Assembly: GCF_048593165.1 (NCBI RefSeq)
Contig: NZ_CP184271.1
Length of the DNA: 64,000 nucleotides
Strand: one strand, 5' to 3'
Origin: Pectobacterium sp013449375
Lineage (GTDB): Bacteria > Pseudomonadota > Gammaproteobacteria > Enterobacterales > Enterobacteriaceae
Position 1 is the stretch's first letter, and each line of letters begins with the position of its first letter. A program made the translations under genes and the position numbers. Of the stretch, positions 17,120 to 25,796 are shown one piece after another. The notes beneath the pieces are model-generated. The model was not told the origin of the DNA. It searched no databases and saw only the letters and a list, made by a program, of their open reading frames with translations.

Positions 17120-18691
17120 TTAGGAAAGGCGAGGATCTACCTGAAACAGCGCCATGGAGCGCATGAGCTGCTGAGACTGCTGCTCTAGTGACTGTGTAGT
17201 CGCCGATGAGGCTTTGACGAGCTGCGCGTTGTGCTGAGCGACCTTATCGATCTGTGTGAAGGCGACGTTAACCTGCTCAATACCGCGATGCTGTTCTTGC
17301 GTGGCGGTGGAAATATCTCGCATCAGTTGCGTAATACGGATGATTTCGTCGGTCACTTCATCCATGGTTTCTCCGGCTTTAGTGGCTAATTCAAGCCCTT
17401 CGGACACGCGCGTTTGGGAATCCAAAATCAATGCGCGGATTTCTTTCGCCGCCTGTGCGCTATGCTGCGCCAGATTACGCACTTCTCCGGCGACGACGGC
17501 AAAACCTCTGCCTTGTTCGCCTGCGCGAGCGGATTCAACGGAGGCGTTCAGCGCCAGAATGTTGGTCTGGAATGCGATGCCGTCAATGACACTGAGAATG
17601 TCATTGATACGCTTGGCGCTGGTGGCGATCTCCTGCATTTTTTCAATGACGTAACAGACGGATTCGTTGCTGCGGCTGCTGGTGTTCGAGACGTTGTTGG
17701 CGAGTTGGTGCGCGAGTTCGGCATGGTCGGCATTGAGCTTCACCGTCGCGCTGAGTTGCTCCATGCTTGCTGCTGTCTGTTCCAGTGCAGCAACGGATTC
17801 GTCGGTGCGTTGGGCAAGCAGGGTGTTCTCTTCAAAGAGTTCGCGGCTGCCGAGATCGATTTGCGTGCTGGCATCACGCACCTGGCTCACCGATTCCAGT
17901 AGCGCACCCTGCATGCGGCCGATGGCATCGTTGAGTCTCCCCAGTTCGTTGTCTCCTCCTTGAATCAGGCGACGGGTCAGGTTACCAGCGGCTACCTGCT
18001 CCAGTTGCTCAATGGCATAATCCAACGGTTTGAGCAGCATGTGTCGCAGTGCGACCCAGGCTAATGCCACCAGCGTGATAGACAGCAGGCAGGCGATGGC
18101 AATGAGCAATAGCATGATGCGCTCGTTGCTCTCAGACTGTGCCAGCCCCTGCTCGGACAGCTGTTGGGCATATTGACGGAAATTCTGGATTGATAAATCA
18201 AAGGCTTCGCTCAGCGGGCCGAGCTGTTTTTCCAGAACGTCATAATATTCGTCGGTATACTGCTTTTGCAGTGCACTTAGCATCGGAGCCATGCCCTGCT
18301 GAAAATAGGCCTGATAGGTTTTCAATACGTCCTGCGCCAGCGCCTGCTGTTTGGGATCGGCATTGGCTGATTGGAGTACGCGGTCAATATCTTCCTGCGA
18401 TTGGCGAAGATGCTTCTCTACGACCCCAGTTTCCTTCGCCCCGTCGTCCAGTAGACCGATTTCGATCTTCCTGACGGCGAGCGTTGCCGAGGCACGTGCG
18501 CTGAGCGTTTGGTTATAGCCGCTCATCAGGTTGCCCAGTTCAATGCCCTGAATCTGGTTTTGCGCGGTCAGCGTTTCTCTGTCCTTCTTAATCGCGACAA
18601 CGCCCATGCTGCTGACGATAAGCAGCAACAGGGTAGTGAGCAGCAATAACGTTAATAAGCCGGTACGAATAGAAATATTTTTCAACCTCAT
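17120..18691 (-). CDS. Methyl-accepting chemotaxis protein (523 aa, Tar-like sensor)
   Basis: This is a chemoreceptor with membrane helices at about residues 10-32 and 192-215 and a periplasmic TarH/four-helix-bundle domain of about 160 residues between them. A HAMP linker and the signalling coiled coil follow, with hairpin tip FQTNILALNASVESARAGEQ; two Ala-to-Ser changes (NASVESA) distinguish it from the other receptors. No CheR-binding pentapeptide ends the protein (it stops at FQVDPRLS). N-terminal layout and linker resemble the receptor at 50264, so the two look like paralogues. AAGGA precedes the ATG. No ligand can be assigned. Confidence 0.93.
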   Translation of the reverse strand: MRLKNISIRTGLLTLLLLTTLLLLIVSSMGVVAIKKDRETLTAQNQIQGIELGNLMSGYNQTLSARASATLAVRKIEIGLLDDGAKETGVVEKHLRQSQEDIDRVLQSANADPKQQALAQDVLKTYQAYFQQGMAPMLSALQKQYTDEYYDVLEKQLGPLSEAFDLSIQNFRQYAQQLSEQGLAQSESNERIMLLLIAIACLLSITLVALAWVALRHMLLKPLDYAIEQLEQVAAGNLTRRLIQGGDNELGRLNDAIGRMQGALLESVSQVRDASTQIDLGSRELFEENTLLAQRTDESVAALEQTAASMEQLSATVKLNADHAELAHQLANNVSNTSSRSNESVCYVIEKMQEIATSAKRINDILSVIDGIAFQTNILALNASVESARAGEQGRGFAVVAGEVRNLAQHSAQAAKEIRALILDSQTRVSEGLELATKAGETMDEVTDEIIRITQLMRDISTATQEQHRGIEQVNVAFTQIDKVAQHNAQLVKASSATTQSLEQQSQQLMRSMALFQVDPRLS

Positions 18692-19018
18692 GGTGTCCTT
18701 TTCCTTACGCCGCCTTCGTCGGTGATAAACCAGTCATCATTGGGTGTGGTATGTGTAACTAATTTGGTGCGCGTAACTAAAGAGCATACGTTATCTGTGT
18801 TGCGGTGAGATAAAATTAAAAAGATATGGCAGACGTGAGGGATATGAGGAAGGGCGTAGCCAAGCGGTTTCTCTCAACGCAGGTTTCTCTTAACACATAA
18901 GGGGATAAATAATTAGCCGTAGCGTTTACGCCTGGTTTATTATCTGTTAATAGCGTTGGTTTTTCAGGGGCGTACTTAATACGCCGGTTAATGATACCCA
19001 GAGGTATCCGAGGTTTAT
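18692..19018. other. Divergent intergenic region, chemoreceptor / nsrR
   Basis: The region must hold both promoters. A weak sigma-28-like -10 for the chemoreceptor (TTATCTGT, 18791-18798 on the plus strand) lacks a good -35. No NsrR operator was seen in front of nsrR itself. Confidence 0.4.
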
Positions 19019-19444
19019 GTGCAGTTAACAAGTTTTACGGATTATGGTTTGCGGGCGCTGATTTACATGGCATCGCTGCCGGGCGGGAAAATGACCAGCA
19101 TTTCTGAGGTAACAGAAGTGTATGGTGTGTCTCGTAATCATATGGTCAAAATTATCAATCAACTTAGTCGTGCTGGGTTGGTGATGGCTGTGCGCGGTAA
19201 GAATGGTGGCATCCGCCTTGGAAAACCGGCAGACACCATCCGAATTGGTGATGTGGTGCGCGAACTGGAGCCGCTCACATTGGTCAACTGTAGCCATGAG
19301 TTTTGCCACATTACGCCAGCCTGCCGCTTGAAGCAGGTGCTTCAACAGGCGGTACAAAATTTCCTGCAAGAGCTGGATCAATACACGCTGGCTGATATGG
19401 TCAACGAAAACCCGCCGCTTTATAAATTATTGTTGGTTGAATGA
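19019..19444 (+). CDS. nsrR: Nitric-oxide-sensing repressor NsrR
   Basis: NsrR is an Rrf2-family winged-helix repressor whose iron-sulfur cluster is destroyed by nitric oxide, releasing genes such as hmp and ytfE. The 141-residue protein has the helix-turn-helix at about residues 28-50 (ISEVTEVYGVSRNHMVKII). The cluster ligands Cys91, Cys96 and Cys102 are present (CX4CX5C), as is Asp8, a further reported ligand. The start is the GTG at 19019, with GAGG upstream; the nearby ATG is out of frame. Gene rnr follows at once, and an operator matching NsrR lies upstream of ytfE at 34938 in this window. Confidence 0.95.
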   Translation: MQLTSFTDYGLRALIYMASLPGGKMTSISEVTEVYGVSRNHMVKIINQLSRAGLVMAVRGKNGGIRLGKPADTIRIGDVVRELEPLTLVNCSHEFCHITPACRLKQVLQQAVQNFLQELDQYTLADMVNENPPLYKLLLVE

Positions 19445-19485
19445 ATTTTGTTCAGCCTCCTGCTGATGACAACGGAGGAACCGCA

Positions 19486-21942
19486 ATGTCACAAGATCCA
19501 TTCCTAGAACGAGAAGCAGAAAAATACGAATCCCCCATCCCTAGTCGTGAATATATTTTGGCGCACATTGCCAAGCGCGATACTCCTATTAGCCGAGAAG
19601 AATTAGCCACCGATCTGCAATTAACCGGAGAAGATGCTCTCGAAGCGCTGCGTCGTCGCCTGCGTGCGATGGAGCGTGATGGTCAGTTGATTTTTACCCG
19701 CCGTCAGTGCTATGCGTTGCCGGAAAAACTCGATCTGCTGCGTGGTACGGTTATCGGTCACCGTGATGGCTTCGGCTTCCTACGTGTGGAAGGCCGCAAA
19801 GACGATCTGTATCTGTCGGCTGAAGAGATGAAACGGGCGATTCACGGCGATGTCGTGCTGGCACAGCCGCTGGGCGCGGATCGTAAAGGACGTCGTGAAG
19901 GGCGCATTGTGCGCGTGCTGGAACCGCGTACTGGGCAAATTGTCGGCCGCTATTTTGTCGATGCAGGTGTTGGGTTCGTTGTACCGGATGACAGCCGCCT
20001 GAGCTTCGATATTCTGATCCCGAAAGAAGAAATTAACGGCGCTCGTATGGGCTTCGTGGTCGTGGTTGAGCTGACGCAGCGTGCCACGCGCCGCACGAAA
20101 GCGGTCGGTAAGATCGTCGAGATTCTCGGTGACAATATGGGGACCGGACTGGCGGTGGATATCGCCCTGCGCACCCACGATATTCCGCATACCTGGCCGC
20201 CGAAAGTGGAAGAGCAGGTGAAAGATCTTGCTGAAGAGGTGCCAGAAGCCGCGAAAAAAGGCCGTGTGGATCTGCGTAAGCTGCCGCTGGTCACGATTGA
20301 CGGCGAAGATGCCCGCGATTTTGATGATGCAGTGTACTGTGAGAAGAAACGTGGCGGTGGTTGGCGACTGTGGGTAGCCATCGCGGATGTGAGCTATTAC
20401 GTGCGGCCGAATACGCCACTTGACCACGAAGCGCGTGCGCGTGGCACCTCGGTATATTTCCCGTCGCAGGTGGTTCCGATGCTGCCGGAAGTGCTGTCGA
20501 ACGGGCTATGTTCGCTTAACCCGCAGGTCGATCGTCTGTGTATGGTGTGTGAAATGACCATCTCGGCGCAGGGCAAGCTGTCGTCCTACAAGTTCTATGA
20601 AGCGGTGATGAGTTCACACGCGCGTCTGACCTACACTAAAGTGTGGAACATTCTGCAAGGCGACGCCGAGCTGCGTGAGCACTACAAACCGCTGGTGGGC
20701 GGGCTGGAAGAGCTGCACCGCATGTATAAGGTGCTTGAGCATGCGCGTGAAGTGCGCGGCGGCATCGCGTTTGAAACGGAAGAAGCGAAGTTCATTTTCA
20801 ACGCCGAACGCCGTATTGACCGTGTGGAAGCCGTGGTGCGTAACGATGCCCACAAACTGATCGAAGAGTGCATGATTCTGGCGAATATCTCCGCTGCGAG
20901 ATTTGTCGAGAAAAATGAAGAGCCTGCACTGTTCCGCGTACACGACCAGCCGAGCGAAGATCATGTATTAGCCCTGCGCAGCGTGCTGGGCGAGCTGGGG
21001 CTGACGCTGAAAGGCGGAATGAAACCGCAGCCGAAAGACTACGCTGAATTGATGAATGAGTTGGCTGATCGTCCTGACCGGGAAATGCTGCAAACCATGC
21101 TGCTGCGTTCCATGAAGCAGGCGATTTATGACCCAGAGAACCGAGGCCACTTCGGTCTGGCATTAACGTCTTACGGCCACTTTACGTCGCCGATTCGTCG
21201 TTATCCCGATCTGTCGCTGCACCGTGCGATTAAATATCTGCTGAGCAATCGCCATGAGCGTTGGACGTCAACGGGCGGCTGGCATAGCGATATTAACGAG
21301 ATGCTACAGCTGGGCATGCATTGTTCGATGACGGAGCGCCGTGCGGATGAAGCAACGCGCGACGTTGCGGACTGGCTGAAGTGCGACTTTATGCAGGATC
21401 ACGTGGGTGAGGTCTTTACGGGAATCATCTCCAGCGTGACCGGTTTTGGCTTCTTCGTGCGCCTGAAAGATCTGTTTATTGATGGGCTGGTGCACGTTTC
21501 CACGCTGGATAATGACTACTACCGCTACGATAATATAGGTCAGCGACTGATCGGAGAATCGCGCGGGCAGGTTTATCGTCTGGGTGATGAAGTCGAAATT
21601 CGCGTTGAGGCGGTGCATATGGATGAGCGCAACATTGATTTTGCGCTGATTTCCAGCACGCGCAAGGTCCGTGGTGAAGGGAAAACCGCGCGCGACCGCG
21701 CGAAGAAACCGGAATCGCGTGAGGCTAAGCCAGCTCGACGTCGTCGCAGCGGCAGCAAAGCGCCAGCAAACTTTGAACCGGATGCCGCGTTCCGTAAAGA
21801 AGGTGACCGCAACGCGAAATCGGATAAGCCAAAAGCCAAGCCGAAAAAGAACCGCGATAAAGCGAAAAAGAACGCGGAAAAAACGCGTAAAATCGCCGCC
21901 GCGACCAAAGCGAAACGAGCAAAGAAAAAATCTGCTGAGTAA
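19486..21942 (+). CDS. rnr: Ribonuclease R
   Basis: RNase R is a processive 3'-5' exoribonuclease that degrades structured RNA, including rRNA fragments and trans-translated mRNA. In order, the 818-residue protein has an N-terminal helix-turn-helix-like RNase_II N domain and two cold-shock domains. The RNB catalytic domain follows, with the metal-binding acidic run DGEDARDFDDAVY near residue 285, then an S1 domain near 645-725 and a Lys/Arg-rich tail. The ATG at 19486 follows GGAGGA; an ATG at 19441 overlapping nsrR would add 15 residues unlike the family. It is co-transcribed with nsrR and probably rlmB. Confidence 0.96.
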   Translation: MSQDPFLEREAEKYESPIPSREYILAHIAKRDTPISREELATDLQLTGEDALEALRRRLRAMERDGQLIFTRRQCYALPEKLDLLRGTVIGHRDGFGFLRVEGRKDDLYLSAEEMKRAIHGDVVLAQPLGADRKGRREGRIVRVLEPRTGQIVGRYFVDAGVGFVVPDDSRLSFDILIPKEEINGARMGFVVVVELTQRATRRTKAVGKIVEILGDNMGTGLAVDIALRTHDIPHTWPPKVEEQVKDLAEEVPEAAKKGRVDLRKLPLVTIDGEDARDFDDAVYCEKKRGGGWRLWVAIADVSYYVRPNTPLDHEARARGTSVYFPSQVVPMLPEVLSNGLCSLNPQVDRLCMVCEMTISAQGKLSSYKFYEAVMSSHARLTYTKVWNILQGDAELREHYKPLVGGLEELHRMYKVLEHAREVRGGIAFETEEAKFIFNAERRIDRVEAVVRNDAHKLIEECMILANISAARFVEKNEEPALFRVHDQPSEDHVLALRSVLGELGLTLKGGMKPQPKDYAELMNELADRPDREMLQTMLLRSMKQAIYDPENRGHFGLALTSYGHFTSPIRRYPDLSLHRAIKYLLSNRHERWTSTGGWHSDINEMLQLGMHCSMTERRADEATRDVADWLKCDFMQDHVGEVFTGIISSVTGFGFFVRLKDLFIDGLVHVSTLDNDYYRYDNIGQRLIGESRGQVYRLGDEVEIRVEAVHMDERNIDFALISSTRKVRGEGKTARDRAKKPESREAKPARRRRSGSKAPANFEPDAAFRKEGDRNAKSDKPKAKPKKNRDKAKKNAEKTRKIAAATKAKRAKKKSAE

Positions 21943-21959
21943 GGTTAGCTTATCTGCTC

Positions 21960-21979
21960 CCTCCCCTGTGAAGGGGAGG
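21960..21979. repeat. Short GC-rich palindrome between rnr and rlmB
   Basis: CCTCCCC (21960-21966) and GGGGAGG (21973-21979) flank TGTGAA. It has no T-run and lies inside an apparent operon, so it is more like a small dispersed palindrome or RNA-processing hairpin than a terminator. Confidence 0.6.
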
Positions 21980-22049
21980 ATGGCGTGGGGCAAACCGCTA
22001 TCTCTACATTAACGGGCACTGCCTGTTATGGTTAATTTGAAGAGTATCA

Positions 22050-22781
22050 ATGAGCGAAATTATTTACGGTATCCATGCGGTTAAAGCACTGCTTGAGCGC
22101 GATCCACAGCGTTTTCTGGAAGTTTTTGTTCTGAAAGGGCGCGACGATCGTCGCCTTCAGCCTGTGATTGCAGAGCTGGAAGCGCAGGGCATCGTCATTC
22201 AAGTGGCGAATCGCCAATGGCTGGATAAGCAGGCTGATGACGCGGTGCATCAGGGGATCGTAGCGAAAGTCAAAGAAGGGCGGAAATATCAGGAAAACGA
22301 TCTGCCTGCATTGTTAGACAATCTGGAAACGCCTTTCCTGCTGATATTGGACGGCGTGACCGATCCCCACAACCTGGGCGCGTGCTTGCGTAATGCGGAC
22401 GGCGCCGGTGTGCATGCGGTGATCGTGCCGCGCGATCGTTCTGCGCAACTGAATGCGACAGTGAAGAAGGTTGCTTGTGGTGCGGCGGAAACCGTACCGG
22501 TTATCAGCGTGACCAATCTGGCTCGTACCATGCGCCTGTTGCAGGAGCGTAATATCTGGATTGTTGGCACGGCGGGTGAAGCGGATCATACGCTGTACCA
22601 AAGCAAGCTGACCGGGCCGCTGGCGCTGGTGATGGGCGCGGAAGGAGAAGGCATGCGTCGCCTGACCCGTGAGCACTGTGATGAATTGATCAGCATTCCG
22701 ATGGCGGGCAGCGTGTCTTCCCTGAATGTATCTGTTGCTACAGGCGTGTGCTTGTTTGAAGCCGTTCGCCAGCGCGCGTAA
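22050..22781 (+). CDS. rlmB: 23S rRNA (guanosine-2251 2'-O)-methyltransferase RlmB
   Basis: RlmB methylates the ribose of G2251 in the peptidyl-transferase P loop using S-adenosylmethionine. The 243-residue SpoU/TrmH-family protein has an N-terminal L30e-like RNA-binding domain (about 1-75). The knotted catalytic domain has motif 1 DGVTDPHNLGACLRNADG, motif 2 MGAEGEGM and motif 3 IPMAGSVSSLNVSVATGV. The size equals that of the E. coli enzyme. It sits 107 bases downstream of rnr, as in most enterobacteria, and ends at a strong shared terminator. Confidence 0.96.
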   Translation: MSEIIYGIHAVKALLERDPQRFLEVFVLKGRDDRRLQPVIAELEAQGIVIQVANRQWLDKQADDAVHQGIVAKVKEGRKYQENDLPALLDNLETPFLLILDGVTDPHNLGACLRNADGAGVHAVIVPRDRSAQLNATVKKVACGAAETVPVISVTNLARTMRLLQERNIWIVGTAGEADHTLYQSKLTGPLALVMGAEGEGMRRLTREHCDELISIPMAGSVSSLNVSVATGVCLFEAVRQRA

Positions 22782-22801
22782 TCCGTGTCGCGAATGAGAG
22801 T

Positions 22802-22829
22802 AAAGAGGTGCCCTGGGGCACCTCTTTTT
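22802..22829 (+). terminator. Rho-independent terminator after rlmB
   Basis: AAAGAGGTGCC and GGGCACCTCTTTTT form a long stem with a CTG loop and a T-run. Its symmetry lets it also stop the convergent chemoreceptor transcript ending at 22838. Confidence 0.9.
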
Positions 22830-22837
22830 CGTTGGGG

Positions 22838-24373
22838 CTATGCAGCGGGGCTCGCCAGTCTGTGAATGCCTTGTTGTGAAGGCTGTAAAAGCCGGAAAAC
22901 GGAAACCGCGTCAGAAAGCACGATGGCTTGCTGCTCCAGCGAGTGAGCGGCAGCAGAGGACTGTTCCACCAGCACGGTGTTTTGCTGCGTGTTCTGATCC
23001 ATTTCTATAATAGCCTGACCAACCTGAGAGATACCGCGATGCTGTTCATCCGAGGCTGTCGTAATATCCTGCATGATGGTGTGAACCTGCGTCACTGACT
23101 GGACAATCCCCTCCATCGTTTTTCCCGCGCCGTTAACGAGAGCTGCCCCGTTATTGATTTGTGAAACCGACTCGGCAATGAGCGTGTCGATCTCTTTGGC
23201 GGCCTGTGCGCTGCGCTGTGCCAGATTGCGCACTTCGCTGGCGACAACGGCGAAACCGCGGCCTTGTTCACCAGCTCGTGCCGCTTCTACCGCGGCATTG
23301 AGCGCCAGAATGTTGGTTTGAAACGCGATGCTGTTGATCATTGAGGTAATTTCAGCAATGCGGTGGGAGCTTTGCGCAATATCGTGCATGGTGTGGACGG
23401 CTTTAGAAACCTGTTCTCCCCCTTGGTTCGCGGTATCGGAGGCATCCATCACCAGTCGGTTAGCCTGATGGGCGTTATCGGCATTCTGTTTCACCGTTGA
23501 CGTCAGTTGTTCCATACTGGCGGCGGTTTCTTCCAGCGCGGCGGCTTGTTGCGTGGTGCGAGAGGAGAGATCGACATTGCCAGCGGTAATTTCCCCTGCG
23601 GCATAGGAAATCTGGTTCGCGCTGAGGCGAATTTTATCAATCATGCTGTGCAGGTTGGTGTTCATCTGCCCCATGGCTGAAATCAACTGGCCCAGCTCAT
23701 CGCGGCGTTCATTGTGAAGCTGTACGGTAAGGTCGCCTTCCGCAATCGCGCGGGTGGCGTGTAACGCCTGATGTAGCGGGCGTACAATCTGTCGTGAGAT
23801 AACGATCGCTGTGGTCAGGCCGAGTATGATGGCGATAAGTGTGATAACGCCTAGCTGTATATCGCTGCTAATAACGTTACGGCCCGCACGGCTCTCTTCC
23901 GTGAAGTAAAGTTTATTGATGTTTTCCTGCAACCCCGCCATTTGATCGTTTAATTCACTGAGCCGCTGTTGGCTGACATCTGGGCTCATAACCTGCTGGC
24001 GCTGTGAAATATAGGCGTTGAGGGATGCGCTGATATCCTGAATCGCGCTTTTATCTTCGGTTGGCCAATGACCTGTGTCGATCGCTTTCAGAAGTGCTGA
24101 GAGTTCTTCCTTAATGCTACCGATCGCACTATCGTGCTGTTCCAGATACTGCGCTTTACGCTCCAACGCATAGCCAAAGTTGCCTTCCCGCGCGACAACG
24201 GTTTTGTCATACATGGCGCCAAGACGACTGATGCGTTTTAACGACTGATCGCTATTGTGTAATCCGTAAAAGCCGACCATAGAGAGAATCACTCCCATGA
24301 TGAGCAATAAACCAAACCCTACCAATAACTTGCGCGTTACAGACAGGTTTTGAAATGACATCCAGCGCAGCAT
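22838..24373 (-). CDS. Methyl-accepting chemotaxis protein (511 aa)
   Basis: This is a chemoreceptor with membrane helices at about 15-37 and 170-192, a helical periplasmic sensor of about 130 residues (shorter than Tar) and a HAMP linker. The signalling domain has the hairpin tip FQTNILALNAAVEAARAGEQ. It lacks a C-terminal CheR tether, ending HRLASPAA. The ATG at 24373 is chosen because AGGAAGAGG lies seven bases upstream; an ATG at 24394 would contain that site. A good sigma-28 promoter is found about 140 bases upstream, so it should be expressed with the flagellar class III genes. The ligand is unknown. Confidence 0.93.
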   Translation of the reverse strand: MLRWMSFQNLSVTRKLLVGFGLLLIMGVILSMVGFYGLHNSDQSLKRISRLGAMYDKTVVAREGNFGYALERKAQYLEQHDSAIGSIKEELSALLKAIDTGHWPTEDKSAIQDISASLNAYISQRQQVMSPDVSQQRLSELNDQMAGLQENINKLYFTEESRAGRNVISSDIQLGVITLIAIILGLTTAIVISRQIVRPLHQALHATRAIAEGDLTVQLHNERRDELGQLISAMGQMNTNLHSMIDKIRLSANQISYAAGEITAGNVDLSSRTTQQAAALEETAASMEQLTSTVKQNADNAHQANRLVMDASDTANQGGEQVSKAVHTMHDIAQSSHRIAEITSMINSIAFQTNILALNAAVEAARAGEQGRGFAVVASEVRNLAQRSAQAAKEIDTLIAESVSQINNGAALVNGAGKTMEGIVQSVTQVHTIMQDITTASDEQHRGISQVGQAIIEMDQNTQQNTVLVEQSSAAAHSLEQQAIVLSDAVSVFRLLQPSQQGIHRLASPAA

Positions 24374-24512
24374 AAACCTCTTCCTTTCGTTCATTAATTA
24401 TTTACCGTCATGGCAGACCAGGAACGGATTAGTTGTTGTTGTGTGTTTGCATAAAAAGCAGGTGATGAATGTGAAACGGGCACTACCTAACTGATAAAAA
24501 ATGCCTTATCTG

Positions 24513-24539
24513 TTATCGGCATTTCAGGCGTAATGCTTA
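24513..24539 (-). promoter_or_regulatory. Sigma-28 (FliA) promoter of the chemoreceptor at 22838-24373
   Basis: On the minus strand TAAGCATT, an 11-base spacer and GCCGATAA match the FliA consensus TAAAGTTT-N11-GCCGATAA, with a perfect -10. It lies about 140 bases before the start codon. Confidence 0.8.
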
Positions 24540-24670
24540 TTCATTTTCTTAAAAAATGTGAGGGTACACGTGCGGATAGAGCGGCCGAGGGAATAAAGCG
24601 CTTCACAGGGGATTCCTGCATTGCTTATCACGTAAAGTCATGTATAAACGCTTTGCTATGCAAGAATCAT

Positions 24671-24800
24671 CTATACCCGTCATACTTCAAATTGCTTGTG
24701 CGTTGGTTGCCCTTACTCACCCCAGTCACTTACTTGTGTAAGCTCCTGGGGATTCGTGCGGTTGCCGCCTTCACGCAACTCGAATTATTTAGGGTATATA
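24671..24800. repeat. Imperfect palindromic dispersed element, about 130 bp
   Basis: The ends are inverted: TATACCCGTCATACTTCAAATTGC-type sequence on the left, and on the right the complement reads TATACCC followed by TAAATAATTCGAGTTGC. The middle holds CCCAGTCACTTAC...GTAAGCTCCTGGGG, itself a smaller palindrome. No coding potential is seen. From memory, sequences of this type recur between genes in Pectobacterium, Serratia and Yersinia. It was inserted between the chemoreceptor promoter and yjfL. The rest of 24374-24867 holds no gene. Confidence 0.7.
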
Positions 24801-24867
24801 ATTCTTCTTTACTTCTCCTTATTCGTTGCTGATGCGCCAACGTGCCTCATTTGAAAGGAATATCGCT

Positions 24868-25266
24868 ATGCCTATTGTTACGTCGCTACTTGCTTTTGCC
24901 TCCTATTTCTTTATCGGGTTTGCCATGGTACTGGCCTTTCTATTTATCTACACCCGCATCACGCCGCATGATGAGTGGGCGCTGATTAAAGAAAATAACG
25001 CTACGGCGGCTATTGGGTTTGGTGGGGCGTTAATTGGTTATGTTATCCCGCTTTCCAGTGCGGCGATTAATTCCGTGAGTCTGATTGATTACATTACCTG
25101 GGGTGTGGTGGCGCTGGTGGTGCAATTGCTGATTTATTTCGCTGTCCGTCTGTATATGCCGCGTCTCAGCCAGCATATCCAGAATAACGATATTGCCTCT
25201 GGTGCCTTTCTCTGCGCGGCCTCACTCAGCGGCGGGATTCTGAATGCGGCGTGTATGTCGTATTAA
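24868..25266 (+). CDS. yjfL: YjfL, DUF350 (UPF0719) inner-membrane protein
   Basis: This 132-residue protein is almost entirely membrane-embedded, with four predicted helices (about 5-30, 43-68, 74-98 and 108-130). This is two DUF350 repeats, as in E. coli YjfL, also 132 residues long. The function is unknown; in E. coli it lies in the yjfI-yjfJ-yjfK-yjfL-yjfM-yjfC cluster, of which only yjfL is present here. The ATG at 24868 follows AAAGGA; a longer frame from 24826 runs through that site. Confidence 0.9.
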   Translation: MPIVTSLLAFASYFFIGFAMVLAFLFIYTRITPHDEWALIKENNATAAIGFGGALIGYVIPLSSAAINSVSLIDYITWGVVALVVQLLIYFAVRLYMPRLSQHIQNNDIASGAFLCAASLSGGILNAACMSY

Positions 25267-25282
25267 TGTGATGTTGCATGAC

Positions 25283-25309
25283 AATACCGGGAATCTGCCC
25301 GGTATTTTT
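25283..25309 (+). terminator. Rho-independent terminator after yjfL
   Basis: AATACCGGG (25283-25291) and CCCGGTATT (25298-25306), with a six-base loop and a TTTTT run. Confidence 0.88.
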
Positions 25310-25373
25310 ATGGTGGACTGCTTTTTTGTCCGCCATCCTCGTTGACCGCCTTTTGGCAACCTGTCCCGCAGAT

Positions 25374-25682
25374 TCAGCGGTACAGCACGGCACGCGCGAA
25401 CCACATGCCGGGGAGCGTTGCGGCCTCGGATTTCATTACAATCACGTAATAGCGCGCACCGGAGGCATCGGCTTTTTGTTGAAGGGCGCGATCGACATCA
25501 TCTGCGTTTCCGCGCATGCTCACCGAAATTGTCCCCATTTTTTCCAACTGGCTGGTTTGCGCATAGCGAATTTCGAGCGCGTTCTCCGCGGGCGGCGGTG
25601 GCGCGACAGGCTTACCTTGTATGACCTGGCAGCCCGATAGCATCAGTATTAGGGGTAAGAAAAATATCCGCACGATGTTCAT
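25374..25682 (-). CDS. bsmA: BsmA-like lipoprotein (YhcN/DUF1471 family)
   Basis: This 102-residue precursor has a signal peptide and the lipobox LSGC, with Cys18 as lipidation site. A Pro-rich linker and one DUF1471 domain (about 35-100) follow, with the family features GTISVSMRGNADDV and ARYYVIVM. BsmA (YjfO) affects biofilm formation and peroxide resistance in E. coli, and in that genome it also lies near yjfL and yjfP. The start ATG is the first in frame and encodes a proper signal peptide. It is convergent with yjfL. Confidence 0.88.
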   Translation of the reverse strand: MNIVRIFFLPLILMLSGCQVIQGKPVAPPPPAENALEIRYAQTSQLEKMGTISVSMRGNADDVDRALQQKADASGARYYVIVMKSEAATLPGMWFARAVLYR

Positions 25683-25754
25683 CGTTTCAGCCTGATAGGA
25701 ATAGATAGCGGAAGTGTAACGCTATCATCGGACCGATGGCATTCTCTTTCACAG

Positions 25755-25787
25755 GGAAAATAACGGGCGGCAGTCGGTACCACCCGT
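25755..25787 (-). terminator. Probable terminator after prfH
   Basis: On the minus strand ACGGGTGG and CCGCCCGT (plus-strand positions 25780-25787 and 25763-25770) pair with one G-U, followed by TTATTTTCC. It lies 10 bases beyond the prfH stop. Confidence 0.6.
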
Positions 25788-25796
25788 GAGTTGAGG

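Noticed and set aside
18791..18820. Sigma-28 promoter for the receptor at 17120
   Set aside because: TTATCTGT has two mismatches to the -10 and no acceptable -35 at 11 bases.
19780..20427. 215-codon minus-strand frame inside rnr
   Set aside because: Antisense to the highly conserved RNase R catalytic region; composition reflects the complementary codons.
24533..24832. 99-codon frame upstream of yjfL
   Set aside because: It is read through the palindromic repeat element and has no ribosome-binding site.
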